From positions 88,416 through 152,415 of the forward strand of contig NZ_DDJO01000009.1 of the NCBI RefSeq assembly GCF_002339505.1: a stretch of 64,000 nt of DNA, read 5' to 3'. Position numbers and translations under genes: made by a program. Each line of letters starts with the position of its first letter. The stretch's first letter is position 1. The notes beneath the pieces were generated by a model. It was given only the letters and a program-made list of their open reading frames with translations, ran no database searches and had not been told where the DNA came from. This stretch comes from Corynebacterium sp. UBA2622 (GTDB taxonomy: Bacteria; Actinomycetota; Actinomycetes; Mycobacteriales; Mycobacteriaceae). This document shows, in pieces, positions 18,798 to 27,859 of the stretch.

Positions 18798-20435
18798 GTG
18801 AGACCCCCCCGCCTTCCCGCCGCCCCCGCCGTCGCCGGGGTGCTCCCCCGCATGGGTCGGCCCGGGTCGCGATCCGCCGAGCTGCACGAACGGCCGCGGG
18901 GAGGGGTGACGCGCGCCCGGGCGTCGATAAGCGAACTCAACCGTTTCTCGCTGCTCCGCTGGCTGGGTGTGGTGGGCACCCTGCTGATGGGGCTGGGCGG
19001 GCTCGGCGGTGGCGCGCTGCCCGTCGTGGGAAACCCGTACGGGCAGTTGCCCGGCGGGGCGTTCATGGGCAGGATGCTTCAGGCCTCCTCCGCGATCGTG
19101 CTGCTTGGCATCGGCCTGCTGGTCACCGCCTGGCTGCTCATGGGCCCGTTTGTCGGGGCGGGCCGCGCACCGGCGCGCGTGCGCACCGGTGTCCTGCTGC
19201 GCACGTTCGTGGCGTGGGTGATCCCGCTGCTGTTCACAGCCCCCCTTTTCACCCAGGACATCTACTCCTACCTGGCCCAGGGCTCGATCGTGCGCCAGGG
19301 CCTGGACCCCTACGCCGCGGGCCCGGTCGAGATCCTCGGCACGGAAAACCACCTGGCCCGTTCCGTACCGTTCATCTGGGCCCACTCTCCGAGCCCCTAC
19401 GGTCCGGTGGCCCTGGGCGTCGCCGCGGTGATTTCCCGGATCACCGGCGACTCGATAATCCTCGGCGTGCTGGCGCACCGCGCGGTCTCACTGCTCGGCA
19501 TAGCGGCGGCAATGTGGGCCGTCATCGCCCTTTCGCGGCGCTGCGGTGTGGCCACGGCGGCCGCGGTGTGGCTGGGATTTCTCAACCCGCTCACCCTGCT
19601 CCACCTCATCGGGGGCATCCACAACGAGGCCCTGCTCCTCGGGTTCGTCCTCGTCGGGCTGGAGCTGGGGCTGCGCGGTATCGACGCGCTCCGCGCCGAC
19701 CGCCGCCGCGCCACCCTCCTGATCACCGCGTCCGGCGCGCTCATCTCGTGCGGGGGAATGGTCAAGGTCACGGGTTTCATCGCCCTCGGATTCACGGGCG
19801 CTGTGCTCGCCCGCGCGCTGAGGCGCCGGTTCGGGGTGTGGGCGCTGCCCGCTGCCGCGGCGGTGCAGTCCCTGCTTCTCGTGGCCACCGTCGCCCTCGC
19901 CTCCCTGCTCACCGGAATCGGATTCGGCTGGGTCACCGGGCAGGGCGGGGCCGCGACCATCCGCAGCTGGCTGTCGGCCACCACAGATCTCGGTGTGGCC
20001 GCGGGGTTCGCGGGCATGCTCCTCGGGTTGGGGGACCACACTGACGCGATGATGACCTTCACGCGCGGCACGGGGCTCCTCGTCGCCGCCGCGTTCATGG
20101 CCCGCATGCTCTGGGCCACCTACCGCGGGACGATTCACCCGGTGGGAGGGTTGGGCGTCGCCACGCTGGTGCTCGTCGTCCTGTTCCCCGTGGTCCACCC
20201 CTGGTACCCGCTGTGGGCGATCCTCCCCCTCGCCGCGTGGGCGAACCGCTTCGCCTTCCGCGCCGCCGTCGCGGCCTACTGCGCGACGTTCAGCTTCCTC
20301 GTACTCCCCCGCGGCCTCGCGCTGCCACCCGGCACCGTGTTCACCATCTACGCCTCCACGGCCCTCTGCTTCGCCGTGCTCGCGGCCCTGTCGTGGGTGT
20401 GGTACATCCGCCGCGGCCGGCGGAGCCTGAACTGA
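18798..20435 (+). CDS. mptB: Alpha-1,6-mannopyranosyltransferase MptB
   Basis: About 545 residues, a GT-C glycosyltransferase with roughly 12-13 membrane helices. It uses polyprenyl-phosphate mannose to build the alpha-1,6-mannan core of lipomannan in the corynebacterial envelope. The first large loop carries the acidic motif FTQDIYSYLAQG typical of GT-C enzymes. GTG at 18798 is preceded by TACACT (18784-18789) with an 8-base gap, which fits a leaderless transcript. The open frame further upstream is antisense to sufR and is not used. ATG at 18852 is an alternative. The gene order sufR-mptB matches C. glutamicum. Confidence 0.9.
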   Translation: MRPPRLPAAPAVAGVLPRMGRPGSRSAELHERPRGGVTRARASISELNRFSLLRWLGVVGTLLMGLGGLGGGALPVVGNPYGQLPGGAFMGRMLQASSAIVLLGIGLLVTAWLLMGPFVGAGRAPARVRTGVLLRTFVAWVIPLLFTAPLFTQDIYSYLAQGSIVRQGLDPYAAGPVEILGTENHLARSVPFIWAHSPSPYGPVALGVAAVISRITGDSIILGVLAHRAVSLLGIAAAMWAVIALSRRCGVATAAAVWLGFLNPLTLLHLIGGIHNEALLLGFVLVGLELGLRGIDALRADRRRATLLITASGALISCGGMVKVTGFIALGFTGAVLARALRRRFGVWALPAAAAVQSLLLVATVALASLLTGIGFGWVTGQGGAATIRSWLSATTDLGVAAGFAGMLLGLGDHTDAMMTFTRGTGLLVAAAFMARMLWATYRGTIHPVGGLGVATLVLVVLFPVVHPWYPLWAILPLAAWANRFAFRAAVAAYCATFSFLVLPRGLALPPGTVFTIYASTALCFAVLAALSWVWYIRRGRRSLN

Positions 20436-20489
20436 AGCGGCGGGGCGTTGCACCTGTAGAGCGCCCGGAAGGGTCTAGACTGACACGCC

Positions 20490-21449
20490 ATGAGTACAAC
20501 TTTTGGCGGAGAGACGCCACCCACTTCGTCCGACGCGCTGGTGGTGGATAACGTCACCAAGAAGTTCGGGCCGAAAACGGCCGTTGACGGCATGTCCTTC
20601 ACCGCCCGCCGCGGCGAGGTACTGGCCCTCCTCGGGCCGAACGGCGCAGGCAAGACCACCACGGTGGAGATGTGCGAGGGGTTTCTCTCCCCCACGTCCG
20701 GTTCCATCTCGGTGCTCGGCCTCGACCCCGTCTCGCGCCCCGAGCAGGTGCGTGAGCGCATCGGCATCATGCTCCAGGGCGGGGGTTCCTACTCCGGCAT
20801 CAAGGTCCGGGAGATGCTCGAGCTCACCGCGTCCTACAACGAGGACCCGATGGACATCGACTGGCTCATCGAGCTCCTTGGGCTGGGGGGCGTGGAAAAA
20901 ACCACGTATCGACGTCTCTCCGGCGGCCAGAAGCAGCGCCTGTCCCTGGCCCTCGCCATGATCGGCCGGCCGGAGCTGATCTTCCTGGACGAGCCCACCG
21001 CCGGGATGGACGCGCAGTCCCGCCTCGCGGTGTGGGACATCATCTCCGCGATGCGCCGCGACGGCGTGACGGTGCTGTTGACGACCCACCTGATGGACGA
21101 GGCTGAGGCTCTGGCGGACAAGGTCGTCATCGTGGACCAGGGCAGGGTCGTGGCCCAGGGCACCCCGGCCGAGTTGACCAGCCACGAGCGCTCCCCGCTC
21201 GTTTCCGTCGAGACCGCTGAGGCGCTCGATCTGGCGCGCCTCAACGCGGCACTACGCAGCCACGGGGTCACCGCCGAGGCCTCCCGCCCGCTCCACTACC
21301 AGGTGGGTGGTTCCGCTACCCCGGAGGTCATCGCCGAGATTGCCGACGAGGCAGCCGCGCAGAACGTGCAGATCCGCGAACTCGGCGTGTCCCACCGCAA
21401 CCTCGAGGATGTCTTCCTGGACATCACCGGACGCGAACTAAGGAGCTAA
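20490..21449 (+). CDS. ABC transporter ATP-binding protein (DrrA-like)
   Basis: 319 residues. Walker A is GPNGAGKTT (near residue 50), the signature LSGGQKQR is near residue 145 and Walker B is LIFLDEPTAGMD. A C-terminal DUF4162-like tail of about 90 residues is typical of drug/lipid exporters of the DrrA/CcmA group. A TAGACT box (20476-20481) lies 8 bases before the ATG. The permease gene starts four bases downstream, so the two make one exporter. In C. glutamicum (cg1767-cg1768) the pair has the same place. The substrate is unknown. Confidence 0.92.
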   Translation: MSTTFGGETPPTSSDALVVDNVTKKFGPKTAVDGMSFTARRGEVLALLGPNGAGKTTTVEMCEGFLSPTSGSISVLGLDPVSRPEQVRERIGIMLQGGGSYSGIKVREMLELTASYNEDPMDIDWLIELLGLGGVEKTTYRRLSGGQKQRLSLALAMIGRPELIFLDEPTAGMDAQSRLAVWDIISAMRRDGVTVLLTTHLMDEAEALADKVVIVDQGRVVAQGTPAELTSHERSPLVSVETAEALDLARLNAALRSHGVTAEASRPLHYQVGGSATPEVIAEIADEAAAQNVQIRELGVSHRNLEDVFLDITGRELRS

Positions 21450-21453
21450 CACC

Positions 21454-22215
21454 ATGGATGTCTCTACCGGCACCTTCACCCCGCGCCCGCGCCGCGCCCC
21501 CCTCGCCCGCATGGCCCTCGCCCAGGGGAAGATTGAGGCGAAGCTCATGCTCCGGCACGGCGAGCAGCTGCTCATCAACGTAGTTGTGCCCGCCGCCCTG
21601 CTCATTGCCGCGGCGAAGCTGCCCATCTTCGGCTCACGGGGGAGCCTGGACCACATCGTGCCGATGGTTTTCGCCGTCGCCGCGAGCAGCGCGGGCTTCA
21701 CGGGCCAGGCGATCTCACTGGCCTTCGACCGCCGCTACGGGGCGCTGAAGCGCGCCGGTGCCTCGGGTGTACCCGCGTGGACCATCATCGCCGGCAAGAT
21801 CCTCGGCGTCCTGGCCACCGTGGTGGTCCAGATCGCGGTGCTGGGCGCGATCGCGCTCTTCCTCGGCTGGCACGTCGGCATCGCCGGCGCCCTCGCGGGC
21901 CTGGTCGCGCTGCTTCTCGGTGTGGCCGCCTTCACCGCCCTCGGCCTGCTCATGGGCGGCACCCTCAGCTCCGAGCTCGTGCTCGCGCTGGCCAACCTCA
22001 TCTGGCTCGTCCTCATGGGTGTGGTCGGCTGGGTCGCCTACTCCGGTGGCATCGCCGACGCCGGCTGGTGGAACGCCGTGCCCACCGTGGCTCTGGCGGG
22101 CGCGCTGACCCAGGCCCTGCACCTGGCCTTCAACCCGGCGGCGTGGGGTTCCCTCGTCGCGTGGGCCGCGGCCGCGATGGTCGCGGCGACGCGCTGGTTC
22201 CGCTTCGACGACTGA
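21454..22215 (+). CDS. ABC-2 type transporter permease
   Basis: 253 residues with about six membrane helices (for example LLINVVVPAALLIAAA, VLATVVVQIAVLGAIALFL and ALGLLMGGTLSS). It is the membrane half of the exporter whose ATPase gene ends four bases upstream. No substrate can be read from the sequence. The place before ctaA hints at envelope or heme-related export, but that is only context. Confidence 0.88.
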   Translation: MDVSTGTFTPRPRRAPLARMALAQGKIEAKLMLRHGEQLLINVVVPAALLIAAAKLPIFGSRGSLDHIVPMVFAVAASSAGFTGQAISLAFDRRYGALKRAGASGVPAWTIIAGKILGVLATVVVQIAVLGAIALFLGWHVGIAGALAGLVALLLGVAAFTALGLLMGGTLSSELVLALANLIWLVLMGVVGWVAYSGGIADAGWWNAVPTVALAGALTQALHLAFNPAAWGSLVAWAAAAMVAATRWFRFDD

Positions 22216-22286
22216 CGGGAACCCGACGGCGTACGGCGCCGATTCGATGACGACGTTCGCGGTGCCGTCCGTTAAGCTTGACCTCG

Positions 22287-22296
22287 AACTTAAGTT
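22287..22296. promoter_or_regulatory. Palindrome upstream of ctaA
   Basis: AACTTAAGTT is a perfect 10-base palindrome about 25 bases before the ctaA start. It could be a regulator site. No -10/-35 pair around it is clear, so the assignment is weak. Confidence 0.25.
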
Positions 22297-22320
22297 GGAT
22301 TGGAAGGCACCGGTACCGCA

Positions 22321-23307
22321 GTGAGCACCACGACAAACTCGCCGACACATTCACCCCGCGAAGATCGCGCGAAAGGCGGTGCCTGGGCCCACCCGAGCAT
22401 CGGCATGCAACGCCTTCTCGCGCTCCTTCTGCTCATCGGGCAGGGCGGAATAACCGTGACCGGGTCCCTTGTGCGCGTCACCGGATCCGGGCTGGGCTGC
22501 GACACGTGGCCGCTGTGCCACCCGGGTTCGCTGGTCCCCGTCGCCGGGGCCGCTCCGTGGGTGCACCAGGCGGTTGAGTTCGGCAACCGCATGCTCACCT
22601 TCGTCCTCACCGCCGTCGCGGTGGCGCTTCTGGTGGCGGTGTTCCGCGCCGGGCGCCGCACAGAGGTCAAGGCCCTCGCCGTCGCCTCCGTCCTGGGCAT
22701 CGTGCTCCAGGCCGTCATCGGCGGCATTTCCGTGCTCGTCGACCTGCGCTGGTGGGTCGTCGCCCTGCACTTCCTGCCCTCGATGATCCTCGTGTGGATC
22801 GCCGCCCTGCTCTACATGCGCGTCGCGGAAAACGACGGGGCAGCCCCGCAGCGGCGCTACGCCCCCGGCGCCCGCGCGCTCACCGTCGTGGCGGCCCTGG
22901 CGCTGTGCGTCGTTTTGGTCACCGGCACCATGGTCACGGGCTCGGGCCCCCACCCCGGCGACTCGGGAGTCGGAATGGAAGGCCGCCTCAACATGGACAC
23001 CAGGCTTCTCGCCTACACGCACGCCGTGTGCATGTACGTCTATCTGATCTCCACCCTCGTCACCGTCTACATTTTGCGCCGCAGCAACGCGCCGAAGGAT
23101 GCCTACCGCACCGCGCTTGTCCTCGTAGCCATGATCGTGGTCCAGTGGGCCATCGGAGTCACCCAGTTCCGTCTTGGCGTGCCACGTTGGACGGTTCCGA
23201 TGCACATTGCGATGTCCTCGGTGGTGGTCACCTTCAGCTCCTTCCTCTTCGCCCACGGCGTGCGCAGGCTGCCGCTTCTGGTGCCCGACAAGGCGAAGGA
23301 GGCGTAG
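22321..23307 (+). CDS. ctaA: Heme A synthase
   Basis: About 328 residues of the COX15/CtaA family with eight membrane helices. It oxidises the C8 methyl of heme O to make heme A for the aa3 cytochrome oxidase. Conserved features include GGITVTGSLVRVTGSGLGC near residue 47 and DTWPLCHPG, plus buried histidines near HQAVEF and MHIAMSS. I start at GTG 22321 (VSTTTNSP). TTG 22300 is an alternative that would overlap the GGAAGG ribosome site. It is convergent with ctaB. Confidence 0.93.
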   Translation: MSTTTNSPTHSPREDRAKGGAWAHPSIGMQRLLALLLLIGQGGITVTGSLVRVTGSGLGCDTWPLCHPGSLVPVAGAAPWVHQAVEFGNRMLTFVLTAVAVALLVAVFRAGRRTEVKALAVASVLGIVLQAVIGGISVLVDLRWWVVALHFLPSMILVWIAALLYMRVAENDGAAPQRRYAPGARALTVVAALALCVVLVTGTMVTGSGPHPGDSGVGMEGRLNMDTRLLAYTHAVCMYVYLISTLVTVYILRRSNAPKDAYRTALVLVAMIVVQWAIGVTQFRLGVPRWTVPMHIAMSSVVVTFSSFLFAHGVRRLPLLVPDKAKEA

Positions 23308-23311
23308 AAAA

Positions 23312-23370
23312 GGGCGCCACGCTTGGCGACGCCCCCACCCGGCCCGTGTCCCCTCATCGGGGCGCGGGCC
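23312..23370. terminator. Two hairpins between the convergent ctaA and ctaB genes
   Basis: Hairpin one spans 23312-23334 (GGGCG ... CGCCC with an inner CCA/TGG stem). Hairpin two spans 23341-23370 (GGCCCG ... CGGGCC with inner CCCC/GGGG). Together they fill the gap and probably stop transcription from both sides. Confidence 0.65.
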
Positions 23371-24281
23371 TACATCATGTCCGCGATGGTCTGCAGCCCC
23401 AGAACCGCGTCCACGGACAGGGCGAGGAAGAGCACGGCCAGGTAGTTGTTCGACAGGATGAAAAGTTTCAGTGGCTTGACCTTGACGCCGCGCTTGACGT
23501 CGTTGTGCAGGCGCGTCGCCATGACCAGGAACGCGGCGCCGGAGGCCAGGGCGACCCCGAGGTAGATCCACGAGGCCGCGGGGATGAGCGCCAGTGAGGT
23601 GGCCACGGTGACCCAGGAGTAGATGAGGATCTGGCGCGTCGTGTGCTCCGCCGAGGCCACCACGGGAAGCATGGGAACCTCCGCCTTGGCGTAGTCGTCG
23701 CGGTACTTCATCGCCAGAGCCCACGTGTGCGGGGGCGTCCAGAAGAAGATGATGAGGAACAGGACGACGGCCTGCCACCAGCGGTCGGGTGTGCCGTCAT
23801 GGACGTTGTCGCGGATGACGGCCCAGCCGACGAGCACGGGCATGCAGCCTGCTGCACCGCCCCAGATGACGTTCTGCCAGGTACGGCGCTTCAGCCACTT
23901 GGTGTAGACGAAGATGTAGAACCAGTTGGTCAGAGCGATGAAGAACGCCGCGAGCCACGAGTGGCACAGCAGGCCCAGCCAGAGGATGCTGACCACCAGG
24001 AGCGTCCAGGCGAACACGGTGGCGCTCTGCTTGGTCACCTTCGCGCGGACCAGCGGGCGGGCGCGGGTGCGGCCCATTTTCTGGTCGATGTCGTAGTCCG
24101 CGACCATGTTGAAGGTGTTCGCCGCCCCGGCTCCCATCCAGCCGCCGAGGAGCGTCGCCAGGATCAGCCACACGTTGACACTGCCGCGGTCCGCCTGCAG
24201 CATGGCCGGGATCGCCGCGACGAGAAGGAGTTCAATGACCCTCGGCTTGGTTAACGCGAAATAGGCCTTGATGGTCTCCAA
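23370..24281 (-). CDS. ctaB: Protoheme IX farnesyltransferase (heme O synthase)
   Basis: 303 residues, UbiA-type prenyltransferase with about eight or nine membrane helices. The two prenyl-diphosphate/Mg sites are seen as NMVADYDIDQKMGRTRARPL (near residue 60) and YRDDYAKAEVPMLP (near residue 195). It makes heme O, the substrate of CtaA. The gene is divergent from tkt and convergent with ctaA. Confidence 0.95.
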   Translation of the reverse strand: METIKAYFALTKPRVIELLLVAAIPAMLQADRGSVNVWLILATLLGGWMGAGAANTFNMVADYDIDQKMGRTRARPLVRAKVTKQSATVFAWTLLVVSILWLGLLCHSWLAAFFIALTNWFYIFVYTKWLKRRTWQNVIWGGAAGCMPVLVGWAVIRDNVHDGTPDRWWQAVVLFLIIFFWTPPHTWALAMKYRDDYAKAEVPMLPVVASAEHTTRQILIYSWVTVATSLALIPAASWIYLGVALASGAAFLVMATRLHNDVKRGVKVKPLKLFILSNNYLAVLFLALSVDAVLGLQTIADMM

Positions 24282-24612
24282 AAAAGTACTCCTCTACACG
24301 TAACGGTAGCGATCGCGCCCGTGGCGCGGCGTCATTTTCCGGCTGGCGCGCGGTCGCCTGCTCCGTAAGTAGTCGGACGGCAGGCGCACAAAGTTCCGCG
24401 GGTGCTCAACCCTTTGGTTGATGGTAGTGCGCGGAAGGGTCGTTCAACGAATTGAACACGCCCTGCCGGGGACGCGTCCACAACCGGTGCCGGGCGTTCC
24501 GGCCGGCCCTGGGGGCACGGCACCCGGTGAAGGGTTAGGCTGGGTGCGTACATGCGCCGATGCGCCTGGGCCGTAGAGCCACCAAGCAGGTGCGAACAAA
24601 AGTGAGGAAATC
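24282..24612. promoter_or_regulatory. 331-base divergent control region between ctaB and tkt
   Basis: There is no gene here. GTTCAA-N4-TTGAAC (24442-24457) is a perfect inverted repeat and a possible regulator site. Further toward tkt is a TAGGCT box (24536-24541) that could serve as a -10. The ribosome site GAGGAAA stands just before the tkt TTG start. The region must hold promoters for the pentose-phosphate operon on one side and ctaB on the other. Confidence 0.5.
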
Positions 24613-26718
24613 TTGACTCTGTCCCCCGAACTCGAAGCCATGACCGTCCGGAACTACCCGGATGATTGGACCGACACCGACACCCGTGCTGTGGACACCG
24701 TGCGCGTCCTGGCCGCCGATGCCGTGGAGAAGTGCGGCTCCGGCCACCCCGGCACCGCGATGTCCCTCGCACCGCTCGCCTACACCCTCTACCAGCGAGT
24801 GATGAACATCGACCCGCGCGATCCCCACTGGGTCGGCCGCGACCGCTTCGTTCTCTCCAACGGCCACTCCTCCCTGACCCAGTACATCCAGCTTTACCTG
24901 GGTGGCCTCGGCCTGGAGATTGAGGACCTGAAGACGCTGCGCACCTGGGGCTCCAAGACCCCGGGCCACCCGGAGTACAACCACACCGCACACGTCGAGA
25001 TCACCACCGGCCCACTCGGTCAGGGCCTCGCCTCCGCCGTGGGCATGGCGATGGCCGCGCGCCGCGAGCGCGGCCTGTTCGACCCGGAGGCGCCGGAGGG
25101 CGAGTCCCCCTTCGACCACTTCATCTACGTCATCGCGGGCGACGGGTGCCTCCAGGAGGGCGTGACCTCCGAGGCTTCCTCCCTCGCCGGCACCCAGCAA
25201 CTGGGCAACCTCATCCTGTTCTGGGACGACAACCGCATCTCGATCGAGGACGACACCCGGATCGCCTTCACCGAGGACGTGCTGAAGCGCTACGAGGCCT
25301 ACGGCTGGCAGACCCTCACCGTCGAGTCCGGGGAGGATGTGGTGGCGATTGAGGAGGCCGTCGCCAAGGCGAAGGCGGAGACCGGCCGCCCGTCGATCAT
25401 CCGCGTGAAGACCGTCATCGGGTACCCCGCACCGAACCTGCAGAACACCGGTTCCGTCCACGGCTCCGCGCTGGGTGCCGAGGAGGTCAAGGCCGTCAAG
25501 CGCGAGCTCGGTTTCGATCCCGAGGTCGCCTTCCCCGTCGAGGACGAGGTGATCACCCACACCCGCAAGCTCGTCGAGCGCTCCGCCGCCAAGCGCGCGG
25601 CGTGGGAGGAGAAGTTCAGCGCCTGGGCAGAGAGGAACCCGGAGAACAAGGCTCTCCTCGAGCGCCTCACCGCGCGCGAGCTCCCCGAGGGCTGGGACGC
25701 CGGGTTCCCCACCTGGGAGCCGGACGCGAAGGGCGTGGCCACCCGCAAGGCCTCGGAAGCAGCCATCCAGACCGCCGCCGCGGCCCTGCCCGAGCTGTGG
25801 GGCGGCTCCGCCGATCTGGCCGGCTCAAACAACACCCTGATCAAGGGTGCCGCCTCCTTCGGCCCCGAGGCCATCACCACCGGCATGTTCACGGCCGAGC
25901 CCTACGGGCGCAACCTGCACTTCGGCATCCGTGAGCACGCCATGGGCTCGATCATGAACGGAATCGCCCTCCACGGCGGCACCCGCGTCTACGGCGGCAC
26001 CTTCCTCATTTTCTCGGAGTACCTCTACCCCGCCATCCGCGTCGCGGCCCTGTCCGGTATCGACGGCTACTACGTGTTCACCCACGACTCCATCGGTCTC
26101 GGAGAGGACGGCCCGACCCACCAGCCCGTTGAAACCCTCACGGCGCTGCGCGCGATCCCCGACCTCGCCGTGATCCGCCCGGCGGACGCCAACGAGACCT
26201 CGGCAGCGTGGAAGGCCGCCCTCGAGGGCCGCGAGCAGCCCAAGATCCTCGCGCTGTCCCGCCAGAACCTCCCGGTGCTCGAGGGCACCCGCGAAAAGGC
26301 CTTCGAGGGTGTCGCCCGCGGCGCCTACGTGCTGGTCGAGGGCTCCCGGCCGATCCCCGACGTGATCCTCATGGCCACCGGCTCCGAGGTGCAGTACGCG
26401 GTCGAGGCCGCCCGCATGCTGGAGGAGGAGGGCACCGCCGCCCGCGTCGTCTCCTTCCCCTCCATTGAGTGGTTCCTCGAGCAGGAGGACGACTACATCG
26501 AGTCCGTCCTCCCGCGCGAGGTGAAGGCCCGCGTCTCTGTCGAGGCCGGCGTGGCCATGCCGTGGCACCGCTTCACCGGCGACCACGGCCGCAACGTCTC
26601 CCTGGAGCACTTCGGCGCCTCCGCCCCCGGCAGCGAGCTGTTCGAGCGGTTCGGCTTCACGGCCGACAACGTCGCCGCCGCAGCCCGGGAATCCCTCGAG
26701 TCCGCCCGCAATTCCTAG
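24613..26718 (+). CDS. tkt: Transketolase
   Basis: 701 residues with a TTG start (TTG-ACT-CTG), as reported for C. glutamicum tkt, and GAGGAAA upstream. The thiamine-diphosphate domain has GHPGTAMSLAPLAY (near residue 40) and the GDG-N motif as VIAGDGCLQEGV...WDDNRIS (near residue 175-205). The pyrimidine-binding domain has GLGEDGPTHQPVE and the C-terminal domain is complete. It transfers two-carbon units between sugar phosphates. It heads the tkt-tal-zwf-opcA-pgl operon; tal starts 15 bases after its stop. Confidence 0.96.
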   Translation: MTLSPELEAMTVRNYPDDWTDTDTRAVDTVRVLAADAVEKCGSGHPGTAMSLAPLAYTLYQRVMNIDPRDPHWVGRDRFVLSNGHSSLTQYIQLYLGGLGLEIEDLKTLRTWGSKTPGHPEYNHTAHVEITTGPLGQGLASAVGMAMAARRERGLFDPEAPEGESPFDHFIYVIAGDGCLQEGVTSEASSLAGTQQLGNLILFWDDNRISIEDDTRIAFTEDVLKRYEAYGWQTLTVESGEDVVAIEEAVAKAKAETGRPSIIRVKTVIGYPAPNLQNTGSVHGSALGAEEVKAVKRELGFDPEVAFPVEDEVITHTRKLVERSAAKRAAWEEKFSAWAERNPENKALLERLTARELPEGWDAGFPTWEPDAKGVATRKASEAAIQTAAAALPELWGGSADLAGSNNTLIKGAASFGPEAITTGMFTAEPYGRNLHFGIREHAMGSIMNGIALHGGTRVYGGTFLIFSEYLYPAIRVAALSGIDGYYVFTHDSIGLGEDGPTHQPVETLTALRAIPDLAVIRPADANETSAAWKAALEGREQPKILALSRQNLPVLEGTREKAFEGVARGAYVLVEGSRPIPDVILMATGSEVQYAVEAARMLEEEGTAARVVSFPSIEWFLEQEDDYIESVLPREVKARVSVEAGVAMPWHRFTGDHGRNVSLEHFGASAPGSELFERFGFTADNVAAAARESLESARNS

Positions 26719-26733
26719 GAAAGGCCAGAAACG

Positions 26734-27819
26734 ATGACCTACATCGACGAACTCTATGAAATCGGCACCTCCACCTGGCTGGATGACCTCTCCCGTGACC
26801 GCATCACCAGCGGCAACCTCGACGAGATCCGCGCCTCCAAGTCCATCGTGGGCGTGACCACCAACCCGGCCATCTTTGCCAAGGCGATGTCCGGCGGCAA
26901 CGCCTACGACATCCAGCTTGACGAGCTCAAGGCTGCGGGCTCGAAGGTCGACGAGGCCGTCTACGCCATGAGCGTCAAGGACGTCCAGGACGCCTGCGAC
27001 CTCTTCGCCGACGTCTTCGCCCGCACCGACGGACGCGATGGCCGGGTCTCCATCGAGGTGGATCCCCGCTACGCCGCCGACGAGGAGCGCACCGTCGCGC
27101 AGGCGAAGGAGCTGTGGCGCCTCGTCGACCGCGAGAACGTGATGATCAAGATCCCCGCGACCGACGAATCGCTGCCGGCCATCACGGCCGCCCTGGCGGA
27201 GGGCATCTCCGTCAACGTCACCCTCATCTTCTCGGTGGACCGCTACAGGCAGGTCATCGAGGCATACAAGGAGGGCATCCGCCAGGCCAAGGCCGCCGGG
27301 CGGGACGTTTCCGCGACCCACTCCGTCGCCTCCTTCTTCGTCTCCCGCATGGACACCGAGGTGGACAAGCGCCTCGAGACGATCGGCACGGACGAGGCGC
27401 TGGCGCTGCGCGGAAAGGCGGGGATCGCCAACGCCCGTCTGGCGTACCAGCTCTTCGTGGACGAGTTCCTCACCTCCCCCGACCTGCCGGCGGGTGCCCA
27501 CAAGCAGCGCCCCCTGTGGGCCTCCACGGGCGTGAAGAACCCCGAGTACCCGGCGACCATGTACGTCACCGAGCTTGCGGGGCCGCACACCGTCAACACC
27601 ATGCCTGAGGCGACGATCGACGCTGTCCTCGAGCTTGGCGGTCTTCACGGTGACACCCTCTCCGGGTTCGCGGGTGAGGCGCAGGAGGTCTTCGATCAGC
27701 TCGAAAGCGTCGGCATCGACATGGACGATGTGGTTCGCGTACTCGAGCGCGAGGGCGTGGACAAGTTCGTCGACGCCTGGCAGGAGCTGCTGGACTCCAT
27801 GCTGGAGAACCTGGGCTGA
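26734..27819 (+). CDS. tal: Transaldolase
   Basis: 361 residues, the longer actinobacterial type. The motif TTNPAIFAKA is near residue 48 and the Schiff-base lysine lies in VMIKIPATD (near residue 137). It transfers dihydroxyacetone units in the non-oxidative pentose-phosphate pathway. The ribosome site AGGAAAGG is upstream of the ATG. Confidence 0.96.
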   Translation: MTYIDELYEIGTSTWLDDLSRDRITSGNLDEIRASKSIVGVTTNPAIFAKAMSGGNAYDIQLDELKAAGSKVDEAVYAMSVKDVQDACDLFADVFARTDGRDGRVSIEVDPRYAADEERTVAQAKELWRLVDRENVMIKIPATDESLPAITAALAEGISVNVTLIFSVDRYRQVIEAYKEGIRQAKAAGRDVSATHSVASFFVSRMDTEVDKRLETIGTDEALALRGKAGIANARLAYQLFVDEFLTSPDLPAGAHKQRPLWASTGVKNPEYPATMYVTELAGPHTVNTMPEATIDAVLELGGLHGDTLSGFAGEAQEVFDQLESVGIDMDDVVRVLEREGVDKFVDAWQELLDSMLENLG

Positions 27820-27859
27820 CCCGCTTCGGCCCCACCCACCGAGTTCGAGAGGCACGCCG

